The notes under the pieces are model-generated. The model ran no database searches. It had not been told where the DNA came from and worked only from the letters and a program-made list of their open reading frames with translations. A stretch of 64,000 bases of DNA from Betaproteobacteria bacterium (GTDB lineage: Bacteria > Pseudomonadota > Gammaproteobacteria > Burkholderiales > Rhodocyclaceae), in NCBI GenBank assembly GCA_016234745.1, contig JACRAR010000074.1, forward strand, positions 124,001 to 188,000. Reading direction: 5' to 3'. The position numbers and the translations under genes are program-made. Shown piece by piece: positions 26,371 to 35,019 of the stretch (the stretch's first letter is position 1; every line of letters begins with the position of its first letter).

Positions 26371-27609
26371 CTAGGAAGACTGGCCGAGACGGATCACCCA
26401 GAGCCGGGCCAGCGCAGCAGTGCCTTCCGCTTCCTGAGCCTTTTTGAAGCTCTGAATCGCCTTCTGCGACTGACCCGCAAGGTAGTAAGCATAGCCCAGA
26501 CGCAGCCGGGCATCTTCGGGGTGTTTCATGCCGCCCTTGGTCAGGCCGCTTTCCATCATGCCCAGGCCCTTGTCGGCACGACCGTGCAGCACATAATTGA
26601 ACCCGCTGTTGAGCAGGGCAGAGCCGTCCTTGGCGGACGCCAACTGGACATCGTCCTGTCCCAGGGTCTTGGTGTCTTCGGCCAGATTCTTCGCCGCCAG
26701 ATCCTTGAGACGCTTGTGCCTGTCGGCATCAGGACCGGCGCCGAGCAAGCCGGCCGCGTAACCCGCATCGATGAACTTCTTCGCCTCGGCCGGGAGCCCC
26801 GCCTGCAAGCAAAGCTGGGCTGCCTCGACATATTCATTCGCGTTGCGCATGGTGGCGGTTGCCAGCTTGAGCCGGCTCACGTCGAGCGACAGACGATCCG
26901 GGAAACCGGGCCGGGAGGTCGTGCCATGGATCACCGCCAGCCAGTAGTCCGGCTTGGGGTGGTAGGCCACCAGTTTCTCAAGCGCACCGGCGTAGCCGGC
27001 GCTGTTCTGCTGTTTCTGATAGGCGCTGGAAAGCAGTTGCAGGCGCTCTTCGGTGGGTGCCTTGCCGGCCTGTTCGTCGGCCTGAATCTCGGCTTGCAGT
27101 TCCTTGGCCGCCTGCGCAAAATTGCCGCCCAGATAAAATGCCTGAATCTGCAGCGTGCGCAGCGCCTTGTCGCTTCCGCCATCCTTGAAGTAGCGCCCGG
27201 CGAGATCGGCCGACTTGGCATAGTCCTTGGCCGAGTAGTACTGCCCTGCGGCTGCCGCGAGGAATTGCAACTTCTCCCTTTCCGCAATGGATGGAGAATT
27301 TGCCACCGCTTCGAAGGAGCGCGCCGCGACAGCGGCTTCCCCCGCCAGCGCCGCAGCCTGGCCGCGTACCTGGTCGATCAGGAATACTTCATGCGCAGTC
27401 TTGTCGCTGACCGACTCGGTCTCGCGCACCTTGGCCAGCGCATCCTTGCCCTTCTTCTGCTTGAGCAGCTCTTGCGCGGCCTGCAGCGGCTTGCCGATCT
27501 CGGGGCGCACCGTCTTGGATTCCTGCGCAAAAGTCGGATTCAGGCCGAGTGCGCCGAGCACGATCCAGCAGGCAGCTAAAACTTGGGTAATACGCATAGG
27601 AGTGTTCAT
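26371..27609 (-). CDS. TPR-repeat protein of the TonB/ExbBD operon
   Basis: About 412 residues from the ATG at 27609; ATGs at 27639 and 27597 are alternatives. A signal peptide (ITQVLAACWIVLGALGLNPTFAQ) precedes an alpha-helical protein with tetratricopeptide-like repeats, clearest at the C-terminus (HPEDARLRLGYAYYLAGQSQKAIQSFKKAQ). It should be periplasmic. It follows the second exbD with a short gap or overlap, so it is the last gene of the tonB-exbB-exbD-exbD unit. Its role is unproven; a scaffold linking the motor to the receptor is one possibility. Confidence 0.8.
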   Translation of the reverse strand: MNTPMRITQVLAACWIVLGALGLNPTFAQESKTVRPEIGKPLQAAQELLKQKKGKDALAKVRETESVSDKTAHEVFLIDQVRGQAAALAGEAAVAARSFEAVANSPSIAEREKLQFLAAAAGQYYSAKDYAKSADLAGRYFKDGGSDKALRTLQIQAFYLGGNFAQAAKELQAEIQADEQAGKAPTEERLQLLSSAYQKQQNSAGYAGALEKLVAYHPKPDYWLAVIHGTTSRPGFPDRLSLDVSRLKLATATMRNANEYVEAAQLCLQAGLPAEAKKFIDAGYAAGLLGAGPDADRHKRLKDLAAKNLAEDTKTLGQDDVQLASAKDGSALLNSGFNYVLHGRADKGLGMMESGLTKGGMKHPEDARLRLGYAYYLAGQSQKAIQSFKKAQEAEGTAALARLWVIRLGQSS

Positions 27610-27622
27610 GCGGCGTCCAGCG

Positions 27623-28051
27623 CTAGATGAATTGTTCATTGCCGATCACGCCAATTTTCTTCAGTCCCAGGCGCTGGGCAGATGCCATGACCATGGCCAC
27701 ATGCTGATACTTGACCAGCTTGTTCGGCCGCAGATGCACCTCCGGCTGGTCGGGCTTGGCGGCAGCGATGCGCATCTGAGCCTCCAGATCGGCCTTGCCT
27801 GCCATCACCTGGCCGTTCCACAAGATGGTTCCGTCAAAGTCCACTTCGATCGTCACCACTTCCGGCGGTACGGTCTGCTGCGCCGGCGCATTGATCGGCA
27901 TGTTCAACTTGACTGCGTGGGTCTGGATCGGGATGGTGATGATCAACATGATCAACAACACCAGCATCACGTCAATGAGCGGTGTGGTATTGATGTCAAT
28001 CATCAGGTCCGGTTCGCCTGAACTGCTGGTGCTGCCGACATTCATGGCCAT
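27623..28051 (-). CDS. exbD: ExbD biopolymer transport protein, second copy
   Basis: 142 residues: a single membrane helix preceded by MIDINTTPLIDVMLVLLIMLIITIPI. The proton-path Asp is D27. A periplasmic domain follows (ILWNGQVMAGKADLEAQMRIAAAKPDQPEVHLRPNK, then LGLKKIGVI). ExbD works with ExbB to power TonB from the proton motive force. It lies 29 bp after the first exbD; the two copies share the helix but differ in the periplasmic half. Confidence 0.93.
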   Translation of the reverse strand: MAMNVGSTSSSGEPDLMIDINTTPLIDVMLVLLIMLIITIPIQTHAVKLNMPINAPAQQTVPPEVVTIEVDFDGTILWNGQVMAGKADLEAQMRIAAAKPDQPEVHLRPNKLVKYQHVAMVMASAQRLGLKKIGVIGNEQFI

Positions 28052-28080
28052 GGTTCCGTGCCCTCGCTCAGTTCGTGCTG

Positions 28081-28509
28081 TCAGCCGCCGCGCACTGGCG
28101 GCTCGGTGATGAAGCCGACCTTGATGATGCCGGCACGCTGGCAGGCAAAAACCACCTTGCCGACAAATTCATAGCGTGCCTCCGTGTCGCCGCGGATATG
28201 CACCTCAGGCTGCGGCACCTTGACCGCCTCGGTCTTGAGCCGCTGCAGCAATCTTTGCATATCCGGCACCAGCACTTGGTCCCAGAAAATTTCTCCGTCG
28301 CGGTTGATGGAGACAACAATGTTTTCCGGCTTGGTCTGGGTCGGCACATTGGCTTCGCGCGGCAACTGCACCTTGACTGTTTGTACCACCACGGGAATTG
28401 TGATCAGGAAGATGATCAGCAGCACCAGCATCACGTCAACCAAAGGCGTGGTATTGATCGACGAGACGACCTCGTCTTCTTCCCCTTCGACCGCGAAAGT
28501 GAAGCTCAT
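28081..28509 (-). CDS. exbD: ExbD biopolymer transport protein, first copy
   Basis: 142 residues with the helix EVVSSINTTPLVDVMLVLLIIFLITIPV and proton-path Asp D25. The periplasmic domain contains INRDGEIFWDQVLVPDMQRLLQRLKTEA and PQPEVHIRGDTEARYEFV. It starts 2 bp after the exbB stop. Having two ExbD proteins beside one ExbB suggests a mixed pentamer/dimer motor or two interchangeable forms, as known for Xanthomonas exbD1 and exbD2. Confidence 0.93.
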   Translation of the reverse strand: MSFTFAVEGEEDEVVSSINTTPLVDVMLVLLIIFLITIPVVVQTVKVQLPREANVPTQTKPENIVVSINRDGEIFWDQVLVPDMQRLLQRLKTEAVKVPQPEVHIRGDTEARYEFVGKVVFACQRAGIIKVGFITEPPVRGG

Positions 28510-28511
28510 GA

Positions 28512-29327
28512 TCAGTTGGCCTTGGACTGGCCTGAGCGTGACAGGAGAATCATGTGGAGCTGGCCGCTGAAGTGGCGCACTTGTTCCAGGGCCACCTTGT
28601 TACGGCGCACCAGCCAGTTGTAGCCGAGAACTGCCGGGACGGCCACCGCCAGACCCATGGCGGTCATGATCAGCGCTTCACCGACGGGGCCCGCGACCTT
28701 GTCGATGGAGGCCTGGCCGGCGATGCCGATCGCCGTCAAGGCGTGATAAATCCCCCAGACGGTACCGAACAAGCCGACGAAAGGCGCGGTCGAGCCGACC
28801 GTGGCAAGAAAAGCCAGGCCGTTTTGCAAACGGTTGCTGATGGTCTCGATGGCACGCTGGATCGACATGCCGACCCAGGTGTTCAGATCAATCTGTTCCA
28901 GCAAACTGCTTTCGTGATGCTCGGAAGCCTTGATGCCTTCTTCGGCAAGATAGCGAAAGGCGCTGTCTTCATGCAGGGTGCGGATGCCATCCTTGATCGA
29001 GGTGGTTTTCCAGAACTTCTCGCGTGCATCCTTGGCCTGGCTCAGCAACTTGCCCTGCTCGATAAGCTTGACGATGCCGATGTACCAGGAACCCATCGAC
29101 ATGATGGCGAGGATGATCAAGGTGCCTTTGGAAACGAAGTCGCCCTGTTTCCAGAGTGCGTCGATGCCATAGGGGTTCTCGACCGTCTCGGGTGCAGCGG
29201 CAACAGCGGCGGGTTTGGATTCGGCCGCCTGGGCCCAGACAGCGCCGGGCAGCATGCCCGCCGTGGTCAGGGATAGGCTCAGCAGCAGCGCGGCAAAGAA
29301 GTTTCGGACCTGGGGTTTAAAGCTCAT
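28512..29327 (-). CDS. exbB: ExbB (MotA/TolQ/ExbB proton channel) with N-terminal extension
   Basis: About 271 residues from the ATG at 29327, which has AGGAT upstream; an ATG three codons earlier is possible. A signal-like segment (FAALLLSLSLTTAGMLPGAVWAQA) and a periplasmic stretch precede the three-helix channel core. Typical pieces are FVSKGTLIILAIMSMGSWYIGIVKL, GLAFLATVGSTAPFVGLFGTVWGIYHAL, and GEALIMTAMGLAVAVPAVLGYNWLVRRN. It forms the inner-membrane proton channel with ExbD. Confidence 0.93.
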   Translation of the reverse strand: MSFKPQVRNFFAALLLSLSLTTAGMLPGAVWAQAAESKPAAVAAAPETVENPYGIDALWKQGDFVSKGTLIILAIMSMGSWYIGIVKLIEQGKLLSQAKDAREKFWKTTSIKDGIRTLHEDSAFRYLAEEGIKASEHHESSLLEQIDLNTWVGMSIQRAIETISNRLQNGLAFLATVGSTAPFVGLFGTVWGIYHALTAIGIAGQASIDKVAGPVGEALIMTAMGLAVAVPAVLGYNWLVRRNKVALEQVRHFSGQLHMILLSRSGQSKAN

Positions 29328-29375
29328 AGTGATCATCCTGAAAAAGGGTTGGCAACGCGATGCGGGGTTCCGGAT

Positions 29376-30002
29376 TTATTCAATGCGCCATTCATACTCG
29401 ATACGCGCCCATGATTTTTCCGGCTTGCCGTCCACCAGGGCGGGCTGGAACTTGCAAAGCCCCAGGGCTTTTCTTGCCGCTTCATCGAGGCGGCGGGTAG
29501 CGGTCGATTTTTCAACCTTGCTGTCGAGGACGCGGCCATCCACATCGATCAGGAAAGCCAAGGTCACCACGCCATCTTCCTGGGCTCTTAATGCCGCGGC
29601 CGGGTACTCAGGCTTTTCGCAAGCGCTGGCATTGACGATGGCAGCCGACCGGGTAATGTGTTTCACCGGCGGGGACGCCACCGGAGCCGGGGCAGGTTTG
29701 CTGCTCGTCACCTGGGTGATCGCGAACTGCTGGACACTCGCAGGCAACTGCACCTGTACTTCGGGCGGTGGAATATAGGGCGGTGGCGGTGGCGCGAACT
29801 TGGGTGGAGGCGGTGGTGGCGGTTTATCCGGGGGAGGCTTCACTTCCTCAATGATTTTTGTTTCAAGCGGATCGGTGATGACCTGCACCACTTTTCGCGC
29901 AAGGCCGTTCAACAAGCCATACACAAGCAACGCATGCAAAACCAATACGACGACCATGCCGGTGAATCGGCGACCCGAATCATGTGGTTGAACGTAGCTC
30001 AT
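29376..30002 (-). CDS. tonB: Energy transducer TonB
   Basis: 208 residues: an N-terminal membrane anchor (TGMVVVLVLHALLVYGLLNGLA), a proline-rich periplasmic linker at about 48-72 with long runs of Pro, and a C-terminal TonB domain (EKPEYPAAALRAQEDGVVTLAFLIDVDGRVLDSKVEKS, then RKALGLCKFQPALVDGKPEKSWARIEYEW). It carries energy from ExbB/ExbD to outer-membrane receptors. It is the first gene of the unit and the likely partner of the large receptor encoded just upstream. Confidence 0.94.
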   Translation of the reverse strand: MSYVQPHDSGRRFTGMVVVLVLHALLVYGLLNGLARKVVQVITDPLETKIIEEVKPPPDKPPPPPPPKFAPPPPPYIPPPEVQVQLPASVQQFAITQVTSSKPAPAPVASPPVKHITRSAAIVNASACEKPEYPAAALRAQEDGVVTLAFLIDVDGRVLDSKVEKSTATRRLDEAARKALGLCKFQPALVDGKPEKSWARIEYEWRIE

Positions 30003-30065
30003 CGCATTTCCATGGTCCGTATCATCGACATCGGCTTTTTAAGCGGGCGATTCTAGCAGAATAAG

Positions 30066-30096
30066 CAACCCCGCCTCCTTGTGGGAGACGGGGTTG
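30066..30096 (-). terminator. Hairpin between the TonB-dependent receptor and tonB
   Basis: On the minus strand CAACCCCG/CGGGGTTG closes a stem extended by an inner CTCC/GGAG stem, followed by TTGCTTATTCT. It lies 90 bp after the receptor stop and 64 bp before the tonB start, so it probably ends the receptor transcript in part. The U-tract is weak. Confidence 0.55.
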
Positions 30097-30185
30097 GGCG
30101 CAGTTGCAATGATGGCTTCGGGAATTCGATAACCTGAAAACTGACTTACTTGATCAAATCCCGAAAGTTTCCTCAGTCGGATCTA

Positions 30186-32960
30186 TTAGAACTTGTATGA
30201 AGCCTTGCCGTAGAAGAATCGGCCGAGGGGATCATACAGCGTCGGGTCGAAACCATACTGGAAGAAGTTGGTGACATTGATATAGACTGGCGGATTCTTG
30301 TCAGCCAGGTTCTTTACACCGAGAGCCAGGCTCAGGCCCTTAATGCCCGAATAGCGCGCCTGGGCATCAAAGATTGAATAGCCTTTGACGTAGTGCTTGT
30401 CGCCATTCAAGTCCAAGCCGTTCAGATACTTGTCGTTGTAATTCTGGGTCAGGGTAACGCCCCAATCAGCCATCGACCAGTTGACGTTGATCTTGTGCTT
30501 GTACCTGAGAATGACGCCGCCGTCACCGATCAATTTGAGCGAATTGCCGGCAGCGTCAATCATCTTGCCACGGGCATTCTCGGTGCCATCCGGCGTGCGC
30601 AGTTTCGCCTTGTCCATGTATGTCGCGTTGTAGTCAACGCCGAGACGGCCGAAACTGAACTTGTCGCTCCAGCTCGCCCCCAGGTCAAAGCCGGCGAACT
30701 TCGCCACGCCCGCATTCAGGTCGCGCTGGTCGATGATATCCGGCGTGCCATCCGGCAGGAAGGTCACGAAACCGGTCTGACCTGCCCGCGCTGCAGCAAC
30801 CAGAGCACCCGGGCTCGCCGTGGTGATGTATTTCTTGATCTGGATGTAGAAATAATCGACATGCATCGTCACGTTCTTGACCGGCGTGAACACACCGCCC
30901 AAGGACCACTGCTTGGATGTCTCAGGCACCAGGTTGGGATTGCCGCCAAACGTTCCATTGGCCTGATAGTCCGGACCGGCAACCAGATCATTGAACTGGG
31001 CGGTCGAACCCAGGGAAACCGGCTCATTAAGCTCTTCCAGCGATGGGGCACGGAAACCCGTTCCAGCGCTCGAACGCACCACCAAGGAACTCACCGGGGT
31101 CCAGCGCGCGGAAATCTTGCCGGTAATCGGGTCGGCGTCTTTCTTCAGGTCGTCGTAGTGGTCCCAGCGCCCGGAAACATTCACCTCGAGGTTCTTGAGG
31201 AAAGGCATGTTGACTTCGCTATAGACGCTGGTCACGTTGCGGCCGGCTTTCATAGGAATCGTGCCGCCGCCCAAACCGGCTATGTCGCCGCTCTCGAGGA
31301 TCGCCGGAGCCGTGACCTCAAACTGTTCCTTGCGGAAGTCTATACCGAGCGAGGCTCCGATTTCGCCACCCTGAAGTTGGCCGACTGCCTTGGAAATCTT
31401 GCCGTCCCAACCCGTGCGAGTAAATTTGCCGCCTGCGGTCGGGCCAACATACTTGGCGGCAGCGACTCCGGCAGCGACAGCGGCGGGTTGCACGCCCATT
31501 GACGCCCAGGGGTTCCAGGTGCTGGCGGGATCGTTCAAGGCACGCGCCAAACCAAGCTGGGAGAAATAGCCATCGACCACGGCGCCTTTGACATCGCTCT
31601 CATCGCGGGTGAATGCCGTATCGTAATCAAAGCCCATGAAGTTACCCTTGAAGCCCAGGGTAAACCGGGTTTGGGTGCTCTCGTCGTTTTGCGTGCGATT
31701 ACCCGCAATGAAGGCCCGTTGCGTGACCGCCAGGACCCTGCCGTCCATCGCCGCCAGCCCATGCGCCCTGAGCCAGGCGCTCGGATAGTTGGGGTTCGCC
31801 GGGTAGATCAGCAGAGCAGGATCCACGCCCGAACCGGTAAACGCGGTATCCGTGGCGAGGAAGCTGGCACGAACCGGCGATGGCTGGAACTGCATCAAGG
31901 TCTTGTTCTCAACCCAGGAACCCTGGCCATAGAATTCGGTGTCGGGGTTGAGCTTGATGGTAAACGACCCAAGCAGGTTCTTCTTGTCCGTCTTAGGTAT
32001 CAGGGCCACATACCCGGCGGAATCGAAGAAGCAACGTCCGGCACTGGTGCTGGGCGACTGCACTCCTCCCACCGGGAAGTGGCCATCAATGCAACCGCTG
32101 GGAGCGTCGGCCCACGGGTTGCCATAGTAGGAGGAGGAAAGCCCGTAGGGATTGGTCGTTGCGTTACGCAGGTTTTGCGCGCGCGTCTGGCCCGGAACCC
32201 ATACCCCCTCGATATTGCCGCCACCCGTCGCGCCGTTGGTGTAATACGGCGGCACATTGCCCGATGCCGAGAACTTGCGATTCGTGGCCAGCAAAGTATC
32301 CTGGTTCTCGACCGAGGCCGTAAGCATGAAATTGTACTTGTCCTTCGACAACGAGCCTTTGCCCAGGACAACACCGACCTTGGTGGTCCGGCCGCCGCCG
32401 CCGCGGTCCGAATCGCCGGCTTCGGCATTCAGTTCTATGCCCTGGAAGTCGCGGCGCAGAATGAAGTTCAACACGCCACCCATGGCGTCCGAACCATAAA
32501 TCGAAGAGGCGCCATCCGTCAGGACTTCGACGCGCTCAATGGCGTCCATCGGGATGGCGTTGATGTCTACCGAGCTTGAATCCAAACCGAAAGGTGCCAT
32601 GCGGCGGCCATTCACCAGCACCAGAGAGCGGCTTGAACCAAGACCCCTTAGCGATACTGTCGACGCGCCATAAGTCGAAAGGCCTGCGCCCATCGATTTG
32701 GTCGTGCTGCCCGCAGTATTCACCGCCGGCAGGGACTGGACCAACTGTTCGATATTGACTGAACTGCTGTTCTGGATATCGTCGCGCGAAATGATCTGGA
32801 CCGGGAGGGCTTGCTCCTCCAGCACGCGTTTGATACTCGAACCTGTTACGGTGACCCGCTCGACCTGCTGCGCCTGTACAGCCGAAGCGGCCAGAGCAAA
32901 CGCGCCGGTTGCCAGCGCATAGCCAATCAAAACATGAACTCGTTTCTGCTTATAAATCAT
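30186..32960 (-). CDS. TonB-dependent outer-membrane receptor
   Basis: 924 residues. A signal peptide (ALATGAFALAASAVQAQQ) leads to a plug domain at about 35-165: VERVTVTGSSIKR serves as TonB box region, followed by LPVQIISRDDIQNSSSVNIEQLVQSLPAVN and STVSLRGLGSSRSLVLVNGRRM. A 22-strand barrel follows, ending YDPLGRFFYGKASYKF with terminal Phe. This plug type is the large 'oar-free' group common in Xanthomonas, Caulobacter and Shewanella for peptides, glycans or aromatic compounds, not a classic siderophore receptor. Its position beside a dedicated TonB system and a peptide importer supports peptide uptake. Confidence 0.92.
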   Translation of the reverse strand: MIYKQKRVHVLIGYALATGAFALAASAVQAQQVERVTVTGSSIKRVLEEQALPVQIISRDDIQNSSSVNIEQLVQSLPAVNTAGSTTKSMGAGLSTYGASTVSLRGLGSSRSLVLVNGRRMAPFGLDSSSVDINAIPMDAIERVEVLTDGASSIYGSDAMGGVLNFILRRDFQGIELNAEAGDSDRGGGGRTTKVGVVLGKGSLSKDKYNFMLTASVENQDTLLATNRKFSASGNVPPYYTNGATGGGNIEGVWVPGQTRAQNLRNATTNPYGLSSSYYGNPWADAPSGCIDGHFPVGGVQSPSTSAGRCFFDSAGYVALIPKTDKKNLLGSFTIKLNPDTEFYGQGSWVENKTLMQFQPSPVRASFLATDTAFTGSGVDPALLIYPANPNYPSAWLRAHGLAAMDGRVLAVTQRAFIAGNRTQNDESTQTRFTLGFKGNFMGFDYDTAFTRDESDVKGAVVDGYFSQLGLARALNDPASTWNPWASMGVQPAAVAAGVAAAKYVGPTAGGKFTRTGWDGKISKAVGQLQGGEIGASLGIDFRKEQFEVTAPAILESGDIAGLGGGTIPMKAGRNVTSVYSEVNMPFLKNLEVNVSGRWDHYDDLKKDADPITGKISARWTPVSSLVVRSSAGTGFRAPSLEELNEPVSLGSTAQFNDLVAGPDYQANGTFGGNPNLVPETSKQWSLGGVFTPVKNVTMHVDYFYIQIKKYITTASPGALVAAARAGQTGFVTFLPDGTPDIIDQRDLNAGVAKFAGFDLGASWSDKFSFGRLGVDYNATYMDKAKLRTPDGTENARGKMIDAAGNSLKLIGDGGVILRYKHKINVNWSMADWGVTLTQNYNDKYLNGLDLNGDKHYVKGYSIFDAQARYSGIKGLSLALGVKNLADKNPPVYINVTNFFQYGFDPTLYDPLGRFFYGKASYKF

Positions 32961-33174
32961 CGCAGCGCCCTTTCATTCAATGTGAATAAATGGCCTTGTA
33001 ACGATGACATTCAAATCGCAACAAGCCCTCTTAGTTCTTGATGTGCCCGGCAGAGTCACCCACCAAACGCAATAGAACAAGTGGCGCGAATATATGCTTT
33101 AGTTGTATCAAATGAAACTAATTCCGGCCTGCATCCGGCTTGCGTGTTGCTTATTTACAACATAAATCCACGAG

Positions 33175-33197
33175 TTCGAAATGGTCGGGATTTCGAA
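33175..33197. promoter_or_regulatory. Inverted repeat between the receptor and mtgA genes
   Basis: TTCGAAAT and ATTTCGAA form a perfect 8 bp inverted repeat around a 7-base spacer. It lies 40 bp after the mtgA stop and about 215 bp upstream of the receptor start, within a 276 bp AT-richer spacer that holds no gene. It could be an operator for the receptor or a weak terminator for mtgA. Confidence 0.4.
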
Positions 33198-33236
33198 GAA
33201 TTTGGAAAGCACTTTAGCCCTGGATGTCTTTTGAAA

Positions 33237-33932
33237 TCAAGGCACCTCGGCAAACTGCATCCGTCCCAATATGATCGAGGTACGCGCGTTGACGAAAGCC
33301 GAGTAGGGATTCTTCTCATAGCGCCGCGGCGCCGGAAGCATGACCGCCAATCTGGCCGACTGTTCCGCGCTCAGTTGTGCCGCGGAAACATTGAAATAAC
33401 GTCGCGCGGCAGCTTCTGCGCCGAAGACGCCCTCGCCCCATTCGACGGAGTTCAGGTACACCTCGAGGATACGACGCTTGTCCCACAAGGCTTCGAGCAT
33501 CAAGGTGATCACGGCTTCCTGGGCCTTGCGCCAGGGCGTCTTGGCCGGCGAAAGGAACAGGTTCTTGGCGAGTTGCTGGGAAATCGTCGAACCGCCCGCG
33601 ACAACTTTGCCCTTCTTGCGGTTTTTCTCAAGCGCCTTTTGCATGCCGTCCCAGTCGAAACCTTCGTGGTCGACAAATTTGTCGTCTTCCGCAGCGATCA
33701 CCGCACGCTTCAAGGAACGAGAAATCTTTTCGTAATCGAGCCACTGATGCCTGAACTCGGCCTTAGGGTTTTTCGAGCGCGCTTCGTCGAGACGGATCTC
33801 CATGAAGTGGGTCATGCCGGGATCAGCGTATTTCCACCAGACCACCCAGCCCAAATACCAGCCCTGCCAGAGCAGAACCAGCATGACCAGGGCAAACAGC
33901 ACCCGTTTGAGCAATTCGACCAGTTTCTTCAT
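33237..33932 (-). CDS. mtgA: Monofunctional biosynthetic peptidoglycan transglycosylase
   Basis: 231 residues: a membrane anchor at about 10-33, then a GT51 domain. The catalytic Glu is E82 in AVIAAEDDKFVDHEGFDWDGM; other family boxes are GGSTISQQLAKNLFL, RKAQEAVITLMLEALWDKRRILEVYLNSVEWGEGVFGAEAAARRYF. It polymerises lipid II glycan strands in the periplasm. The start overlaps the aroE stop by 4 bp, ending the uppP-to-mtgA run. Confidence 0.95.
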   Translation of the reverse strand: MKKLVELLKRVLFALVMLVLLWQGWYLGWVVWWKYADPGMTHFMEIRLDEARSKNPKAEFRHQWLDYEKISRSLKRAVIAAEDDKFVDHEGFDWDGMQKALEKNRKKGKVVAGGSTISQQLAKNLFLSPAKTPWRKAQEAVITLMLEALWDKRRILEVYLNSVEWGEGVFGAEAAARRYFNVSAAQLSAEQSARLAVMLPAPRRYEKNPYSAFVNARTSIILGRMQFAEVP

Positions 33933-34780
33933 GTTCCGCGTAAAGCCTTGAGCACCGGCAGGGTATCCGGTTGTACTCCGCGCCAGAGAAAGAATGCCTC
34001 GGCTGCCTGCTCGACCAGCATGCCGAGGCCATCACTAACCTGTGCCTTTGCACTGTGCGCCTGCGCCATGAACGGCGTTTGCCTGCCATACATCATCTCG
34101 TAGGCCAGGCATCCCGGCGCGAATACGCTGTCGGGAATGTCGAGTGGCTTGTCGGCGAGGCCTGTCGAGGTGGCGTTAATGACGAGATCGAAACATTCGC
34201 CGGCAAGTTCGTTCAAACCGCAACTCGTGGGCGCCGGCAGAGGCGGGCCGGAGTCGGTCTCCGCCGGCAAATCCGCCATGGCACTGACAAGCTGGCTTGC
34301 CAGCATTTGCGCCTTCTGCGCCGACCGGTTGGCAATCACCAGTTGCACCGGACGCTCGAGCAGCAAAGGCAGGATCACGCCACGCGCCGCGCCGCCGGCA
34401 CCGATCAATAGAACGCGGATCCCGGCAATGTTGTGGCCAAGGTTTTGGTGAACGTCGCGCAGCAAGCCGACGCCATCGGTGTTGTCGCCAAAAATTCCCT
34501 CCGCGTCGAAAAGCAGGGTGTTGGACGCCCCGGCGACGCGCGCGCGCGCGCTCAAGCGCGTGGCCAGATGGCGAGCCTCCTCCTTGAACGGCACGGTGAC
34601 GTTGGCGCCGCAGCCGCCGGCCTGGATGAAGGATCGGACCGTCGCATTGAAATCATCGAGTGGAGCGAGCATGGCTTCGTAAGTCATATCCTGCCCCGTC
34701 TGCCGGGCGAACATGGCGTGAATTCGCGGCGACTGGCTGTGCACAATCGGGTTGCCTATCACCGCATATTTGTCCGTCAT
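33929..34780 (-). CDS. aroE: Shikimate dehydrogenase (NADP+)
   Basis: 283 residues from the ATG at 34780 (MTDKYAVIGNPIVHSQSPRIHAMFA). The substrate motif NPIVHSQSP, the catalytic lysine in NVTVPFKEEA, the NADP loop GAGGAARGVILPLL with NRSAQK, and NATSTGL are all present. It reduces 3-dehydroshikimate in aromatic amino acid synthesis. The frame stays open to 34993 through a GC-rich repeat region, and that part is unlikely to be translated; an ATG at 34801 is the only serious alternative. Confidence 0.95.
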   Translation of the reverse strand: MTDKYAVIGNPIVHSQSPRIHAMFARQTGQDMTYEAMLAPLDDFNATVRSFIQAGGCGANVTVPFKEEARHLATRLSARARVAGASNTLLFDAEGIFGDNTDGVGLLRDVHQNLGHNIAGIRVLLIGAGGAARGVILPLLLERPVQLVIANRSAQKAQMLASQLVSAMADLPAETDSGPPLPAPTSCGLNELAGECFDLVINATSTGLADKPLDIPDSVFAPGCLAYEMMYGRQTPFMAQAHSAKAQVSDGLGMLVEQAAEAFFLWRGVQPDTLPVLKALRGT

Positions 34781-34877
34781 GGCAGATAGTCTAACGCTCA
34801 TGGCAGTGAAAGCCACCCCCTGATGATGAAACACGCGAAATGCGGCATAAAGACCCGCCCCCTCCCACCGTCCCACA

Positions 34878-34962
34878 GCCGGCTTTGCACAGCCGGCCGG
34901 CTGCGGCGGCGCAAAGCGGTGCTTTGCGAAACCCCGCCTCCGCCCCCCTCGCGGGGGAGGCG
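34878..34962. repeat. REP-like hairpin cluster upstream of aroE
   Basis: In a 238 bp spacer between the TonB-like gene and aroE lie two GCCGGC palindromes (34878-34883 and 34892-34897), a perfect hairpin GCAAAGC-GGT-GCTTTGC (34911-34927), and a larger one with CCCCC-TCGC-GGGGG core (34944-34957) flanked by CGCCT/AGGCG. The run is much richer in G+C than its surroundings and resembles extragenic palindromic elements. No gene is seen in it. Confidence 0.6.
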
Positions 34963-35019
34963 ATTGAGTTGCTCGCTTCGCTCGATATGTCACCCAGCGC
35001 TCATTATTGTTGTTTCACG

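Noticed and set aside
26337-26371. GTGCCC/GGGCAC hairpin between the convergent ATPase and TPR genes
   Set aside because: The stem is only 6 bp with a 13-base loop and no U-tract on either strand, so it is too weak to call a terminator.
34545-34562. Alternating CG run inside aroE
   Set aside because: It encodes an Ala/Arg stretch in a real gene and is too short to be a meaningful tandem repeat.
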